From Bacteroidia bacterium (GTDB lineage: Bacteria > Bacteroidota > Bacteroidia > B-17B0 > Aurantibacillaceae), in the NCBI GenBank assembly GCA_018000995.1, contig JAGNIU010000002.1:175106-239105 (forward strand): a DNA stretch of 64,000 nucleotides, in the 5' to 3' direction. Made by a program: the position numbers and the translations under genes. How positions within the stretch are numbered: position 1 is the stretch's first letter; each line of letters opens with the position of its first letter. Of this stretch, positions 6,316 through 14,678 are shown piece by piece. A model generated the notes under the pieces. It was not told where the DNA came from. It saw only the letters and a program-made list of their open reading frames with translations, and ran no database searches.

Positions 6316-8967
6316 TTGTTACATAAAAAACACATATTCTTTTTTCTAACCTTCAGCTTAAGTCTACTTAATCTTAATGCCCAATTTGCAAGGTTTCGTC
6401 ACATCACCGTTGAAGAAGGTTTAACACAAAATTATGTTTCTTGCTTTGCGCAGGATAAGAAAGGGTTTATCTGGATTGGTACTAACGACGGTTTAAATAA
6501 ATACGACGGAAAAAAAATTACCACCTTTAAAGCCAATATTGAAGACAGCTCTTCTATCACTCATAATTCTATCCGTTGTTTATATATTGATAGTGATGAT
6601 AATCTTTGGGCCGGTACAGGCGGAGGCGGTATGTTTAAATTGGATTTAAAGACTTTAAAGGTCACCAATTACTTTCCTGATTCAACAAAAGCAAATACAA
6701 TAAGCAACGGGTATGTAAATGCAATTATTGAAACCGAACCCGGAAAACTTTACATTGCTACATTCAGAGGTTTAAATGTTCTGGATAAAAAAACCGCGAA
6801 ATTTACTGTACATAAAAACGAAGGAGCAAACAGTGTTCCGTTTTTATCAAACAACATCCGTTACATGACGGCCGATAAGGAAGGACATCTATGGTGCTCT
6901 CATCCCAACAAAGGAATTACCGAGTACAATCCTAAAACAGGAACATGCGAATTCTACACCGAGAGCAGCACTTTAAAACTTCCTTCCAACACACCTAAAA
7001 CCATTTTTTGTGATAGTAAAGGAAATGTTTGGGTAAGCTGTTGGGCATCGGGTACTATCGTCATCGACAAAAAAAATAAAAAAGTGTATTCACCCTACGA
7101 TACCACTAATCACCCTTACAAAGAATTAAATGAAGCTGCATTGGTTTCGCAATTTTATGAAGACAGCAAAGGAAATATTTGGTTTGCAACGGCCGAACAT
7201 GGTGTTGGAAAATTTGATGCGCATGATTTTAAGTGTACACTTTTTGAAAGCAATAAAGACGATCCGGAAAGCATAAACGATAATACCGTCTTCAGTATTT
7301 ACGAAGACCGCAGCGGTTTAATTTGGTGTGGTACATGGAAAGGCGGTGCTAATATTTTAGACCCTCGCGTTTTAAATTTCGGTTATTACAAACACGAAAG
7401 CCATAAAAATAATAGTCTTAATAATAATTCTATCTTTTCGGTTAAACCCAAATCAGCTACCGAAGTTTATATTGGTACGAATGCAGGTGTGAGTATTTTT
7501 AACACCAAGACGAAAATATTCTCTACACTTCCATTCGATGAGCAAAAAGAAAGTTTTTTAAGACACAATACAATTGTCACAGGTATTTTTCCTGATGATG
7601 ACGGTAGTGTTTGGATTGGAAGTTTTGGGGCTGGACTTTACAGATATTATCCGGATAGAAATACTTACGCAAGATACATGCCAAGTGAAGATACAAACTC
7701 TTACCTGCATCATTCGGCAGCTTTCTTTTTAAAAGACAAACAAAACAGATTATGGATTGGCTCAGAACTTGGACTTGCTATTTATAATTCAGAAAAAAAT
7801 AATTTTACCAGAGTACAAACTGCGGGTAAACCCGGAGGATTAAGCAGTAATTATATCACGTCAATGATTAACGGAGCGGACGGAAAATTTTGGATTGGTA
7901 CTTTAGCCAACGGACTAAACTTATTTGACCCCGAAACACGAATAGCAAAAAGAGTGTTTGGCGACAAAACAAAAAATTTACCGCCTGATTTGGGAATTAC
8001 CTCTTTGTTAATCGACAGTAAAAATATTTTATGGGTTGGAACAGCAATAGGTTTGTTTACAGTTGATCCGAATACATTAAAAGTAACTTCATTCACAAAA
8101 GCACATCCTTCGCTTGCCTCTCAAATAGCATCCGTAGAAGAAGATAATACCGGTTTTATTTGGGCTACAACTGATAAAGGTATTTGTAAATTAAATCCTT
8201 CAACTAAAGAAGTCACCTTATTTGGAACTTCACATGGCATACAAGGAAAACAATTTGCCCTCGATGCTTCTTGCGCTTTACCAAATGGCTATTTAATTTT
8301 TGGCGGGCTAAACGGCTTCAATGCTTTTAATGCTTCCGATATTAGTTTAAACATTACGCCACCTAACTTAGTGTTAACTGCCTTTACTGCTTTAAACAAA
8401 CCATATAAATTACCGCAAGATGTTTCCTTCACCGATGAAATAACTTTATCGTACAAAAATTATTTTTTTGAATTTGATTTTGCGGCGCTTGATTTTACCG
8501 ACCCTTCTAAAAATCAATACGCCTATAAACTCGAAGGCTTTAATGATAATTGGGTGAATATTGGAAACGAACAATCCGTTGCCTTTACCAATCTCGACCC
8601 GGGAACTTATACATTACTAATAAAAGCCTCTAACAACGATGGTTTTTGGGGAGAGCCAACAAAAATTAAACTAACCATCACCCCACCCTTCTGGCGCACT
8701 ACTTGGTTTTATATTTTATGCATTGTAACTGCAGGACTTTTAATTTACGCTTACATAAAACGTCGCGAGAAAAAATTACTAAAAGAAAAAGCTCTACTTG
8801 AACAAAAGGTAGAAGAACGCACCGCCGAATTACAAATAGAAAAACAAAAAGTGGAAGAAGCCCACAAAGACATTAAAGACAGTATCAACTACGCCAAAAG
8901 AATTCAGGAAGCGCAAATGCCAACTGAAAAATATATTGAGAAGAAATTAAAAGATTTAAAAAAATAA
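6316..8967 (+). CDS. reg_prop / Y_Y_Y two-component-type sensor without output domain
   Basis: Starts at TTG 6316, directly after an in-frame TAA; the signal peptide (KKHIFFFLTFSLSLLNLNAQ) needs this start. 883 residues. Many reg_prop blades (GFIWIGTNDGLNKYDG, DNLWAGTGGGG, GSVWIGSFGAGLY, NILWVGTAIGL) form two periplasmic propellers to about residue 680. A Y_Y_Y domain follows (YAYKLEGFNDNWVNIG), then a TM helix near 800 (WFYILCIVTAGLLIYAYI) and a coiled coil. The protein then ends in DSINYAKRIQEAQMPTEKYI. That linker matches the one before the SpoIIE domain of the proteins at 20355 and 22433, but here translation stops 13 residues later. It may signal by partner binding. Confidence 0.85.
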   Translation: MLHKKHIFFFLTFSLSLLNLNAQFARFRHITVEEGLTQNYVSCFAQDKKGFIWIGTNDGLNKYDGKKITTFKANIEDSSSITHNSIRCLYIDSDDNLWAGTGGGGMFKLDLKTLKVTNYFPDSTKANTISNGYVNAIIETEPGKLYIATFRGLNVLDKKTAKFTVHKNEGANSVPFLSNNIRYMTADKEGHLWCSHPNKGITEYNPKTGTCEFYTESSTLKLPSNTPKTIFCDSKGNVWVSCWASGTIVIDKKNKKVYSPYDTTNHPYKELNEAALVSQFYEDSKGNIWFATAEHGVGKFDAHDFKCTLFESNKDDPESINDNTVFSIYEDRSGLIWCGTWKGGANILDPRVLNFGYYKHESHKNNSLNNNSIFSVKPKSATEVYIGTNAGVSIFNTKTKIFSTLPFDEQKESFLRHNTIVTGIFPDDDGSVWIGSFGAGLYRYYPDRNTYARYMPSEDTNSYLHHSAAFFLKDKQNRLWIGSELGLAIYNSEKNNFTRVQTAGKPGGLSSNYITSMINGADGKFWIGTLANGLNLFDPETRIAKRVFGDKTKNLPPDLGITSLLIDSKNILWVGTAIGLFTVDPNTLKVTSFTKAHPSLASQIASVEEDNTGFIWATTDKGICKLNPSTKEVTLFGTSHGIQGKQFALDASCALPNGYLIFGGLNGFNAFNASDISLNITPPNLVLTAFTALNKPYKLPQDVSFTDEITLSYKNYFFEFDFAALDFTDPSKNQYAYKLEGFNDNWVNIGNEQSVAFTNLDPGTYTLLIKASNNDGFWGEPTKIKLTITPPFWRTTWFYILCIVTAGLLIYAYIKRREKKLLKEKALLEQKVEERTAELQIEKQKVEEAHKDIKDSINYAKRIQEAQMPTEKYIEKKLKDLKK

Positions 8968-8970
8968 ATT

Positions 8971-9348
8971 ATGAAAACAAAGTCAATTATTATTTCAGCC
9001 GCACTCTTAATAGTGTTATCTATTATCCTCACATCTTTCATCACAAAAGCAAATTTGAATTCTGCAAAAACAGAAGAGTATGCTATTGTTGATGTAATAT
9101 CAAGCGGGAAAAGAAAATACATTCGTATTACAAAAGGTACTGAACCCACTACAGAAACCGAGTGGAAAAAAGAAAAAACCGACGACCGCGACGATTATAC
9201 GCCGGTAATTACAGTATTAAATCAATTAAACGAACAAGGTTTTGAATTGCTAAACACTTCACTAGCTTACTCCACAATTGGCGGTGGACAAATAGTAAGT
9301 TACGGAGAACCCCGTCATACTTTTATGATGGTAAAAAAAGTAAAGTAA
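8971..9348 (+). CDS. Small membrane-anchored protein, DUF4177-like
   Basis: 125 residues, starting three bases after the previous stop, so probably cotranscribed. Residues 7-24 form one hydrophobic anchor or signal segment. The rest (EYAIVDVISSG ... VITVLNQLNEQGFELLNTSL ... HTFMMVKKV) follows the strand-helix-strand pattern of DUF4177-type small domains, where 'LNxLxxxGxEL' is typical. That match is by eye. The gene lies between two copies of the 3' end of the upstream sensor gene. Function unknown. Confidence 0.6.
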   Translation: MKTKSIIISAALLIVLSIILTSFITKANLNSAKTEEYAIVDVISSGKRKYIRITKGTEPTTETEWKKEKTDDRDDYTPVITVLNQLNEQGFELLNTSLAYSTIGGGQIVSYGEPRHTFMMVKKVK

Positions 9349-9356
9349 TTCTTGAG

Positions 9357-9417
9357 GCAGTTTGTTCGGATTTTTAATCCGAGGGTTATACATAAGTCGC
9401 GGATTAAAAATCAACGA
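9357..9417. repeat. Degenerate GGATTTTTAATCC repeat unit
   Basis: TCGGATTTTTAATCCGA (9366-9382) is an inverted repeat followed 16 bases later by CGCGGATTAAAAATCAACG, the opposite orientation of the same core. Similar units lie at 10351-10405, 14125-14150 and 14631-14652. Confidence 0.6.
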
Positions 9418-9423
9418 CAATTA

Positions 9424-9465
9424 GGGAAATATATTGAGAAGAAATTAGAGTATTTGAAGAAGTAG
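9424..9465 (+). pseudogene. Second copy of the reg_prop gene's 3' end
   Basis: Read in frame this gives GKYIEKKLEYLKK then TAG, nearly the same as the last 13 codons of the gene ending at 8967 (EKYIEKKLKDLKK). The two copies share 21 identical bases (8929-8949 and 9427-9447). No upstream part of a second sensor gene is present, so this is an orphan gene end. Confidence 0.7.
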
Positions 9466-9479
9466 AACAATTACTAACC

Positions 9480-9992
9480 ATGAACGCAAACCATTTATCG
9501 TATCGCGAAGGAACTACAACTGATGTTGATCAATTACAAAATCTTGGAGCTATTGCATACGGAGAATTTAAAAATGTACTGACTCCCGATAACTGGGCGA
9601 TTTTTAATGGCAACTTACAAGACAAACAAAAATTTATTGATATACTTAAAATAGCTAAGAGTTTTGTTTGTTGGGATAATGATAAAATAGTTGGAGCTGC
9701 TTATATAATTCCAAGTGGTAATCCAACAGAGCTTTTTAAAGCAGAATGGTCTTATATAAGAATGGTAGCTGTTAATCCAAACTACCAAGGCCATGGAATT
9801 GCAAAAACGCTCACAAAAATGTGCATCGACTTTGCAAAACAAAATAAAGAACAAACTATAGCATTACACACTTCAGAATTTATGAATGCCGCGAGACATA
9901 TTTACGAAAACATGGGTTTTAAAGTTCTGAAAGAAATCCCTCTTTTATACGGGAAGAAATATTGGTTATATACTCTTGACTTAAATAAATAA
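9480..9992 (+). CDS. GNAT family N-acetyltransferase
   Basis: 170 residues, typical for one GNAT domain. SYIRMVAVNPNYQGHGIAKTL contains the acetyl-CoA pyrophosphate-binding loop (Q-x-x-G-x-A form), and the C-terminal EFMNAARHIYENMGFKVLKE is the usual last helix-strand. It should transfer acetyl from acetyl-CoA to an amine; the substrate cannot be read. The next gene begins five bases after the stop, so the two are probably an operon. Confidence 0.88.
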   Translation: MNANHLSYREGTTTDVDQLQNLGAIAYGEFKNVLTPDNWAIFNGNLQDKQKFIDILKIAKSFVCWDNDKIVGAAYIIPSGNPTELFKAEWSYIRMVAVNPNYQGHGIAKTLTKMCIDFAKQNKEQTIALHTSEFMNAARHIYENMGFKVLKEIPLLYGKKYWLYTLDLNK

Positions 9993-9997
9993 TACTT

Positions 9998-10330
9998 ATG
10001 AAAGCAACTATCACCTACATTGAATTAAAAGGCCCTTTAAAGTTTTTCGCACTTTCGGCAGATGCCTTAAAAATAGTTAGGCAATTAAAAACAGCGAACA
10101 GTTTAGATTTTAAGAAAAGAGGAATCTGGACTAAACACTACACCATGAGTCTTTGGAAAAACGAAGAAGACATGCGTGCCTTCGCAACAAGCGGCGCTCA
10201 CTTAGACGCTATGAAAAGAAGTAAAAACATTGCCAAAGAAATAAGAACCATCACCATCGACGCTGATAAATTACCCGATTGGAAAACAGCAATGGTACTG
10301 CTGGAAAAAGGTAAAGTGTTTAAATTTTAA
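9998..10330 (+). CDS. DUF3291-like ferredoxin-fold protein
   Basis: 110 residues, cytosolic. ITYIELKGPLKFFALSADALKIVRQLKT ... GIWTKHYTMSLWKNEEDMRAFATSGAHLDAMKRSKNIAKEIRTI matches the pattern of DUF3291 and related dimeric alpha/beta-barrel (monooxygenase-like) proteins, in which W-K-[D/E]-x3-[ML]-x2-[FY] and H-x2-[AM] are typical. No catalytic residue can be assigned. It follows a GNAT gene by five bases; a joint small-molecule role is inference only. Confidence 0.6.
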   Translation: MKATITYIELKGPLKFFALSADALKIVRQLKTANSLDFKKRGIWTKHYTMSLWKNEEDMRAFATSGAHLDAMKRSKNIAKEIRTITIDADKLPDWKTAMVLLEKGKVFKF

Positions 10331-10350
10331 AACGAAAAATACCTCGCTAG

Positions 10351-10405
10351 CTCGGATTTGTTATCCGCGTGTGGTATGCATCAGTTGCAGGTTACAAATT
10401 CGCGA
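10351..10405. repeat. Degenerate GGATTTGTTATCC repeat unit
   Basis: CTCGGATTTGTTATCCGCG (10351-10369) and GGTTACAAATTCGCGA (10390-10405) are opposed copies of the same core, as in the unit at 9357. It occupies the space between two convergent genes. Confidence 0.6.
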
Positions 10406-10435
10406 CTAAACAGTGAATTAACTTAAGATACTCGT

Positions 10436-12097
10436 TTAGAAAAAAGCGGGAATTAATTTGGTTCTACCTGTATTAGCGTCGCGATACACCATATAAACTG
10501 AGTTATTTAAGTTAACTACAAATTTTCTTCCCGCAAGCAAAACTGCAGGTAAGCAAGATTCTGAATTAGCTTCCTTTAATTTTATATTTCCATTCTCATC
10601 AAAAATAAAAAATACAGGGTATCCCATATCTACCAAACAAATTATTTTTTTATCGTCATTATAGACGAAACTATATGAAGATGTTTTATTAGAAAAATAT
10701 GGGACCATAATTCTATTTATCGATCTAACAGAATTATTGCTTAGCACATATACCTTGGTTAAAGCGTATCCTTTTTCATCGGCTCCGGGTTGTCCTATAG
10801 GCACTAAGCCCAAATCCATTTTGCTTAAAACTGATTGCTCTCCTAAAATAATAAGATTTTTAAATTTAAAGTTCATGAAGATTTGATCCTTGCTTCCGAA
10901 AAAATTATTAGATCCGCCTGGAGAATTTCCACAATAAACAGATCTATACTTGAGTGTATCCTTATCTGATAAAGGATATCGCAATTTTACTGTATCATTA
11001 GCGAAAATTGATGATTGATACACGTTTTTGTTTTTTGTTAAGTGAATGATCGTATCTCCTAACTTAAAAGTACGTTCAGCTACGAACGAATTCAATTTTC
11101 CGTTTTCCGTCTGAAAACGATATCTCCTTACATTTTTATCAGTATCAAAATAGGTATAACGGAAATAACTTAGCTTAATATCCTTATTCAACGGCTCACA
11201 ACTAAGTCTTGAAAGAACTCCGTTGTACTGGTTTTTATCAATATTAAATACTTCGTCCGGTCTCTCGGTGTCTGACCTGTCTCCAAAAAATACCGAATCA
11301 ACTTTAACAACTTTTGTTTTATTATATACAAAGTAGGATTTATAAGCTACTCCAACATCCTTCTTTATTCTTCTGTCGCGGGTCAACAAATATTCTACCC
11401 CATCATCAAGCCTATTAAATTTAATTCTATTTTCATCCTGCGGAATACTGAAATTTTCAAATTTAACCTTATCCTCGTTTAACAAATCATAAAGATCTTT
11501 CTTATTACTATAAATCTTCTGAGCAACCATTTGAAAAGGGATCGATCCAGCGTCTCTCCCCTTTGTACCTCCTTCGTAAACTTTAATAACCCCTTCTAGA
11601 GCTACTATTTCATCGCCGGTTATACCTATAATCTTTGAAAGATTTAATTTGCTATACGGAACAACCGCACCTTCCTGCAACAATTTTTTTTCATTGCTAA
11701 CACCTTCGAGACTTATTGTGTACGTTAAACTTTCATTAAGACCCCTTAAAGCGATTAGATTTTTATTGGTGATATTTATGGCTTTAGTTGCAATATTTAC
11801 CTCCTGTTCAACTAAAATCATAACTACATCAGAAAGGCCAATTGATCTGAGGCCACCATTTGCATTAATCACGGCCAAACCATTCAGCGTTGTTTCCTCT
11901 TTTGACTTTACAATACATGGCAAAACACAAACATACTTCACCAAGAGCTTATTACTATCGATTGGTTTTACATTTAAAATATAAGGGGTTGCGCCTATTG
12001 AAGCATTATCGCCGATTAAATTAATTTCAGATTGCGAATAACTATTACTCAAACCAATGAATAATAATAGCAGAAGAATAAAATATTGCTTTTTCAT
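10436..12097 (-). CDS. Secreted protein of unknown function
   Basis: I start at ATG 12095-12097, where a signal peptide begins (MKKQYFILLLLLFIGLSNSYSQ); an in-frame upstream Met would add a hydrophobic stretch with no clear role. 553 residues. The mature part is rich in beta-strand, polar and Asn, with few cysteines and no motif I recognise; no T9SS sorting domain and no TM helix are visible at the C-terminus. It is monocistronic as far as seen. I do not assign a function. Confidence 0.7.
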   Translation of the reverse strand: MKKQYFILLLLLFIGLSNSYSQSEINLIGDNASIGATPYILNVKPIDSNKLLVKYVCVLPCIVKSKEETTLNGLAVINANGGLRSIGLSDVVMILVEQEVNIATKAINITNKNLIALRGLNESLTYTISLEGVSNEKKLLQEGAVVPYSKLNLSKIIGITGDEIVALEGVIKVYEGGTKGRDAGSIPFQMVAQKIYSNKKDLYDLLNEDKVKFENFSIPQDENRIKFNRLDDGVEYLLTRDRRIKKDVGVAYKSYFVYNKTKVVKVDSVFFGDRSDTERPDEVFNIDKNQYNGVLSRLSCEPLNKDIKLSYFRYTYFDTDKNVRRYRFQTENGKLNSFVAERTFKLGDTIIHLTKNKNVYQSSIFANDTVKLRYPLSDKDTLKYRSVYCGNSPGGSNNFFGSKDQIFMNFKFKNLIILGEQSVLSKMDLGLVPIGQPGADEKGYALTKVYVLSNNSVRSINRIMVPYFSNKTSSYSFVYNDDKKIICLVDMGYPVFFIFDENGNIKLKEANSESCLPAVLLAGRKFVVNLNNSVYMVYRDANTGRTKLIPAFF

Positions 12098-12225
12098 AAT
12101 GTATTTTAAAGATAGTAAAATTAAAAAGAAAAATAAATCGCGCAAATTTTTGATAAAATTATTTCGATTTCTGCTGCCGTTAATCTCGTATACTAGATGT
12201 AGGATTTTGGGTGATTTTAATCTCC

Positions 12226-13047
12226 CTAAAACAAAGCAATCTGCGCCCCTGGCAAACTAACTTCGCTCGTATTTTTACCATCCGCAGTAATACAAAACAA
12301 AGGCGACTCCTTATAACGCGAAGCCACTATTATTTTCGTATCGCCTGAATGTTTTTGAAAAGCAGCCGCAGCAGTTTGCGGATCATTATTCTCTTTAGAA
12401 AGATGCGATAAAAAAACATGACTCAAAAAAGAAGCTCGGTGTTTAGTAAATAAGTCCACCGCCTGATCATTTGATAAATGTCCTTTATCACTACTGATTC
12501 TTCTTTTTAAATAAATAGGATAATTCCCCGTCTCCAACATCGTCTCACAATAATTCGCTTCGAGGTAAACAGCGTGACACTCTTTAAAATAATTAACCAC
12601 ATGCTCACACGCACTGCCTATATCCGTCATAACCCCAATGCAAACTTCACTGTTCTTCACCACAAAACTAAAAGGATCGGAAGCATCATGCCGTTTTGGA
12701 AATGGAATAATATTTAAATTACCAATACTAATTGTTTCGTGCGACTTAAACGTATTTATCAATTCATCCTGAATACTTAAACCACCCGAGCGCATGGTGA
12801 GTTCAGTAATATAAACAGGCACTTTATATTTTTTTGAGAGCACCTCTACCCCACGGATATGATCACTATGCTCATGCGAAATAAAAATAGCTTTCACCGG
12901 ATTCATGCTTAAACCTAAACGAGCCAACCGTTTCTCCGTCTCACGACAAGAAATGCCGGCATCAATTAATACCGCCTCTTGTGCATTACCAACGTAATAA
13001 CAATTTCCATTGCTCCCTGAATTTAATGAGGCTGTAAAAAGTGACAT
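12226..13047 (-). CDS. MBL-fold metallo-hydrolase (YycJ/WalJ-like)
   Basis: 273 residues. FTASLNSGSNGNCYYVG is the characteristic N-terminus of the YycJ branch. VLIDAGISCRETEKRL and ISHEHSDHIRGV supply the first Asp and the HxHxDH metal motif; GVMTDIG and the late FLSHLSKENND provide further ligands. These enzymes are two-metal hydrolases, thought to act as nucleases or on small phosphodiesters; the substrate here is not known. No signal peptide, so cytosolic. It stands alone on the reverse strand. Confidence 0.88.
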   Translation of the reverse strand: MSLFTASLNSGSNGNCYYVGNAQEAVLIDAGISCRETEKRLARLGLSMNPVKAIFISHEHSDHIRGVEVLSKKYKVPVYITELTMRSGGLSIQDELINTFKSHETISIGNLNIIPFPKRHDASDPFSFVVKNSEVCIGVMTDIGSACEHVVNYFKECHAVYLEANYCETMLETGNYPIYLKRRISSDKGHLSNDQAVDLFTKHRASFLSHVFLSHLSKENNDPQTAAAAFQKHSGDTKIIVASRYKESPLFCITADGKNTSEVSLPGAQIALF

Positions 13048-13121
13048 CTGTAATGCAAAGAAACGGATTTACAAGCGAAGAAATTGAAGTGTTGGTAAAT
13101 TTTGTTGGGATTACAAAACAG

Positions 13122-13167
13122 CTCTCCCCCTTTTTTAAGGGGTAGTACGGCGAAGCCGGGAGGGGGT
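13122..13167. repeat. Nested intergenic palindrome
   Basis: CTCTCCCCC pairs with GGGAGGGGG across an inner CCCC-TTTTTTAA-GGGG and a small CGGC-GAA-GCCG hairpin. It is related to the unit at 177-196 and lies upstream of the promoter at 13233. Confidence 0.7.
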
Positions 13168-13232
13168 CAAGTAAGAATAATTAAATTAATTTTTGTACTT
13201 TTAATTGATTAGAAGTTAGATAAAATTTTAAT

Positions 13233-13240
13233 TACATTTG
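13233..13240 (+). promoter_or_regulatory. -7 box giving a predicted leaderless transcript
   Basis: TACATTTG fits TAnnTTTG exactly. Only three bases (GTT) separate it from the ATG at 13244. With a start point about four bases after the box, the mRNA would begin at the A of the start codon. Confidence 0.55.
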
Positions 13241-13243
13241 GTT

Positions 13244-13447
13244 ATGAAAAACATTCTTTTCCTTTTAATATTTCTTTCTGGTTTGACAATTTATGGACAA
13301 ACTCATACACGTAAGACACGTAGCGACAAAGGTGGTACCCATAAACATTCTTTAGGTTATAATGTTAAAAAGGCAACGAAAAGTTCCTCATCGACTAAAA
13401 GCTCGTCGAAAAAATCATCCACAACAACAAAACGCAGAAAAAAATAA
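13244..13447 (+). CDS. Small secreted basic Ser/Lys-rich protein
   Basis: 67 residues. A signal peptide (MKNILFLLIFLSGLTIYGQ) is followed by a short basic mature chain. THTRKTRSDKGGTHKHS is its start, and the C-terminal half is only Ser, Thr, Lys and Arg. ATG 13244 is preferred to the open TTG at 13238, which lies in the -7 box. The stop codon shares a base with the ATG of the ion-channel gene (TAATG), so the two are translationally coupled. Function unknown; the composition suggests binding to anionic surfaces, which is inference. Confidence 0.65.
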   Translation: MKNILFLLIFLSGLTIYGQTHTRKTRSDKGGTHKHSLGYNVKKATKSSSSTKSSSKKSSTTTKRRKK

Positions 13448-14118
13448 TGGACATTAATCAAAGTGATGAAAAAAAAGAAAATTTAGGATTCCTAAATCTT
13501 TTGATTCTATTACTATCCTTTTATGTTCTGATTGCTTTATTGGTTGACACGATATTCAAACTACCGCCCGAAGTTTCAAAACTATTAAACTACATTGATA
13601 ATATAATTTGTGCCGTTTTCCTATTTGATTTTATGGTGCGCTTTAAAAAAGCAGAAAGCAAATTAGCTTTTATGAAATGGGGCTGGATTGATTTAGTCGC
13701 AAGCATTCCTACATTTGACTTTATGCGAGCGGGCAGACTTCTTCGAGTAATTAGATTAATAAGACTAATTCGAGCTTTTCGCTCAACAAAACATATTGTT
13801 CAACATGTTTTTAAAAATAAAATTCAAGGCACTTTAACTTCAGTCGCAATAATTGCTGTTCTTATGCTTTTGTTTTCTTCTGTAGCAATTCTACAATTTG
13901 AAACAGCTCCAGACAGTAACATCAAGACAGCCGAGGATGCAATTTGGTGGTCTTACGTTACAATAACAACTGTTGGTTATGGAGACAAATACCCTGTTAC
14001 AACAGAAGGTAGAATTATTGCAGTAATACTAATGACAGTAGGTGTTGGATTGTTTGGAACGTTTACCGCCTTTGTCTCTTCTTGGTTTGTAAAAAGTAAT
14101 CAGGAGGGAGAAAAATAA
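13447..14118 (+). CDS. Voltage-gated-type potassium channel
   Basis: 223 residues. Hydrophobic segments S1-S3 come first, then an S4-like helix with Arg at every third position (RAGRLLRVIRLIRLIRAFR, about residues 96-114). S5 follows, then a pore loop with the filter TTVGYGD (about 176-182), and S6 (VILMTVGVGLFGTFTAFVSSW). This is a compact six-TM voltage-sensor channel of the inner membrane conducting K+. The N-terminus is short and no C-terminal RCK/TrkA domain is present. Translation is coupled to the small basic secreted protein just upstream. Confidence 0.92.
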   Translation: MDINQSDEKKENLGFLNLLILLLSFYVLIALLVDTIFKLPPEVSKLLNYIDNIICAVFLFDFMVRFKKAESKLAFMKWGWIDLVASIPTFDFMRAGRLLRVIRLIRLIRAFRSTKHIVQHVFKNKIQGTLTSVAIIAVLMLLFSSVAILQFETAPDSNIKTAEDAIWWSYVTITTVGYGDKYPVTTEGRIIAVILMTVGVGLFGTFTAFVSSWFVKSNQEGEK

Positions 14119-14124
14119 CACAAC

Positions 14125-14150
14125 TGTTCGCTTGGATTTTTAATCTGAGT
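14125..14150. repeat. Degenerate GGATTTTTAATC repeat
   Basis: GTTCGCTTGGATTTTTAATCTGAG is a decayed copy of the core seen at 9366-9382 and lies between convergent genes. Confidence 0.5.
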
Positions 14151-14172
14151 ATATTATTAAGAATAAAGGATT

Positions 14173-14589
14173 CTATATATCAATACTCCATATTCCCGAA
14201 ACGCAACATTCGTTTTTTCCAGGTTGCGATTCTCCAATACCAAACACGATAATATATTTCACATTACAATTTGGACATTTAAAACCTAAATAGTTTGCAG
14301 GTAAGTTAGAAACCACAAAATCACCGAGGTGTGCCTGAAATTTTTTAGAAGATAATGCTAGTCCATTTTTTATTAGATTTTCTTTTGCTATGAAGTTCTG
14401 TCCCTTAAACAAGCTATCTAAAATATCATACTTACTTATGAAATCTACTCTAACAATACTTTTTTTAGAGCATTCTATACAAGTATATTCGACGTCCACC
14501 CCATTATAAATTTCTGAACCAATGAAAGAATTCGTGGGTAATAATGCTTCTTTTAAAATAGAGAACGGTCTGTTTATTTCAATATTCAT
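14173..14589 (-). CDS. Hypothetical zinc-ribbon-like protein
   Basis: 138 residues, no signal peptide. Two CxxC pairs about 65 residues apart (CIECSK and CPNCN) suggest a zinc-binding ribbon; a further CC pair lies near the end. The family is not recognised. It lies downstream of the candidate toxin and its overlapping partner, same strand, separated by an 89-base gap holding a palindrome. It could be a second immunity-type or accessory protein, but nothing in its sequence proves this. Confidence 0.5.
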   Translation of the reverse strand: MNIEINRPFSILKEALLPTNSFIGSEIYNGVDVEYTCIECSKKSIVRVDFISKYDILDSLFKGQNFIAKENLIKNGLALSSKKFQAHLGDFVVSNLPANYLGFKCPNCNVKYIIVFGIGESQPGKNECCVSGIWSIDI

Positions 14590-14630
14590 GATTAATTAGC
14601 TTTAAAAACTGTTCCCCCATCTTTCACTTG

Positions 14631-14652
14631 GATTTGTTATAGATAACAAATC
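14631..14652. repeat. Inverted repeat GATTTGTTAT / GATAACAAATC
   Basis: A near-perfect palindrome with one central A, between two reverse-strand genes. The core is the same GGATTTGTTAT seen at 10351. It could act as a hairpin but has no T-run. Confidence 0.6.
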
Positions 14653-14678
14653 CCGAAAACTGAATACAGCTTTTTAAA

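Noticed and set aside
9357..14652. CRISPR-like reading of the repeated GGATTT units
   Set aside because: Copies are irregularly spaced, kilobases apart and palindromic; no spacer array or cas gene.
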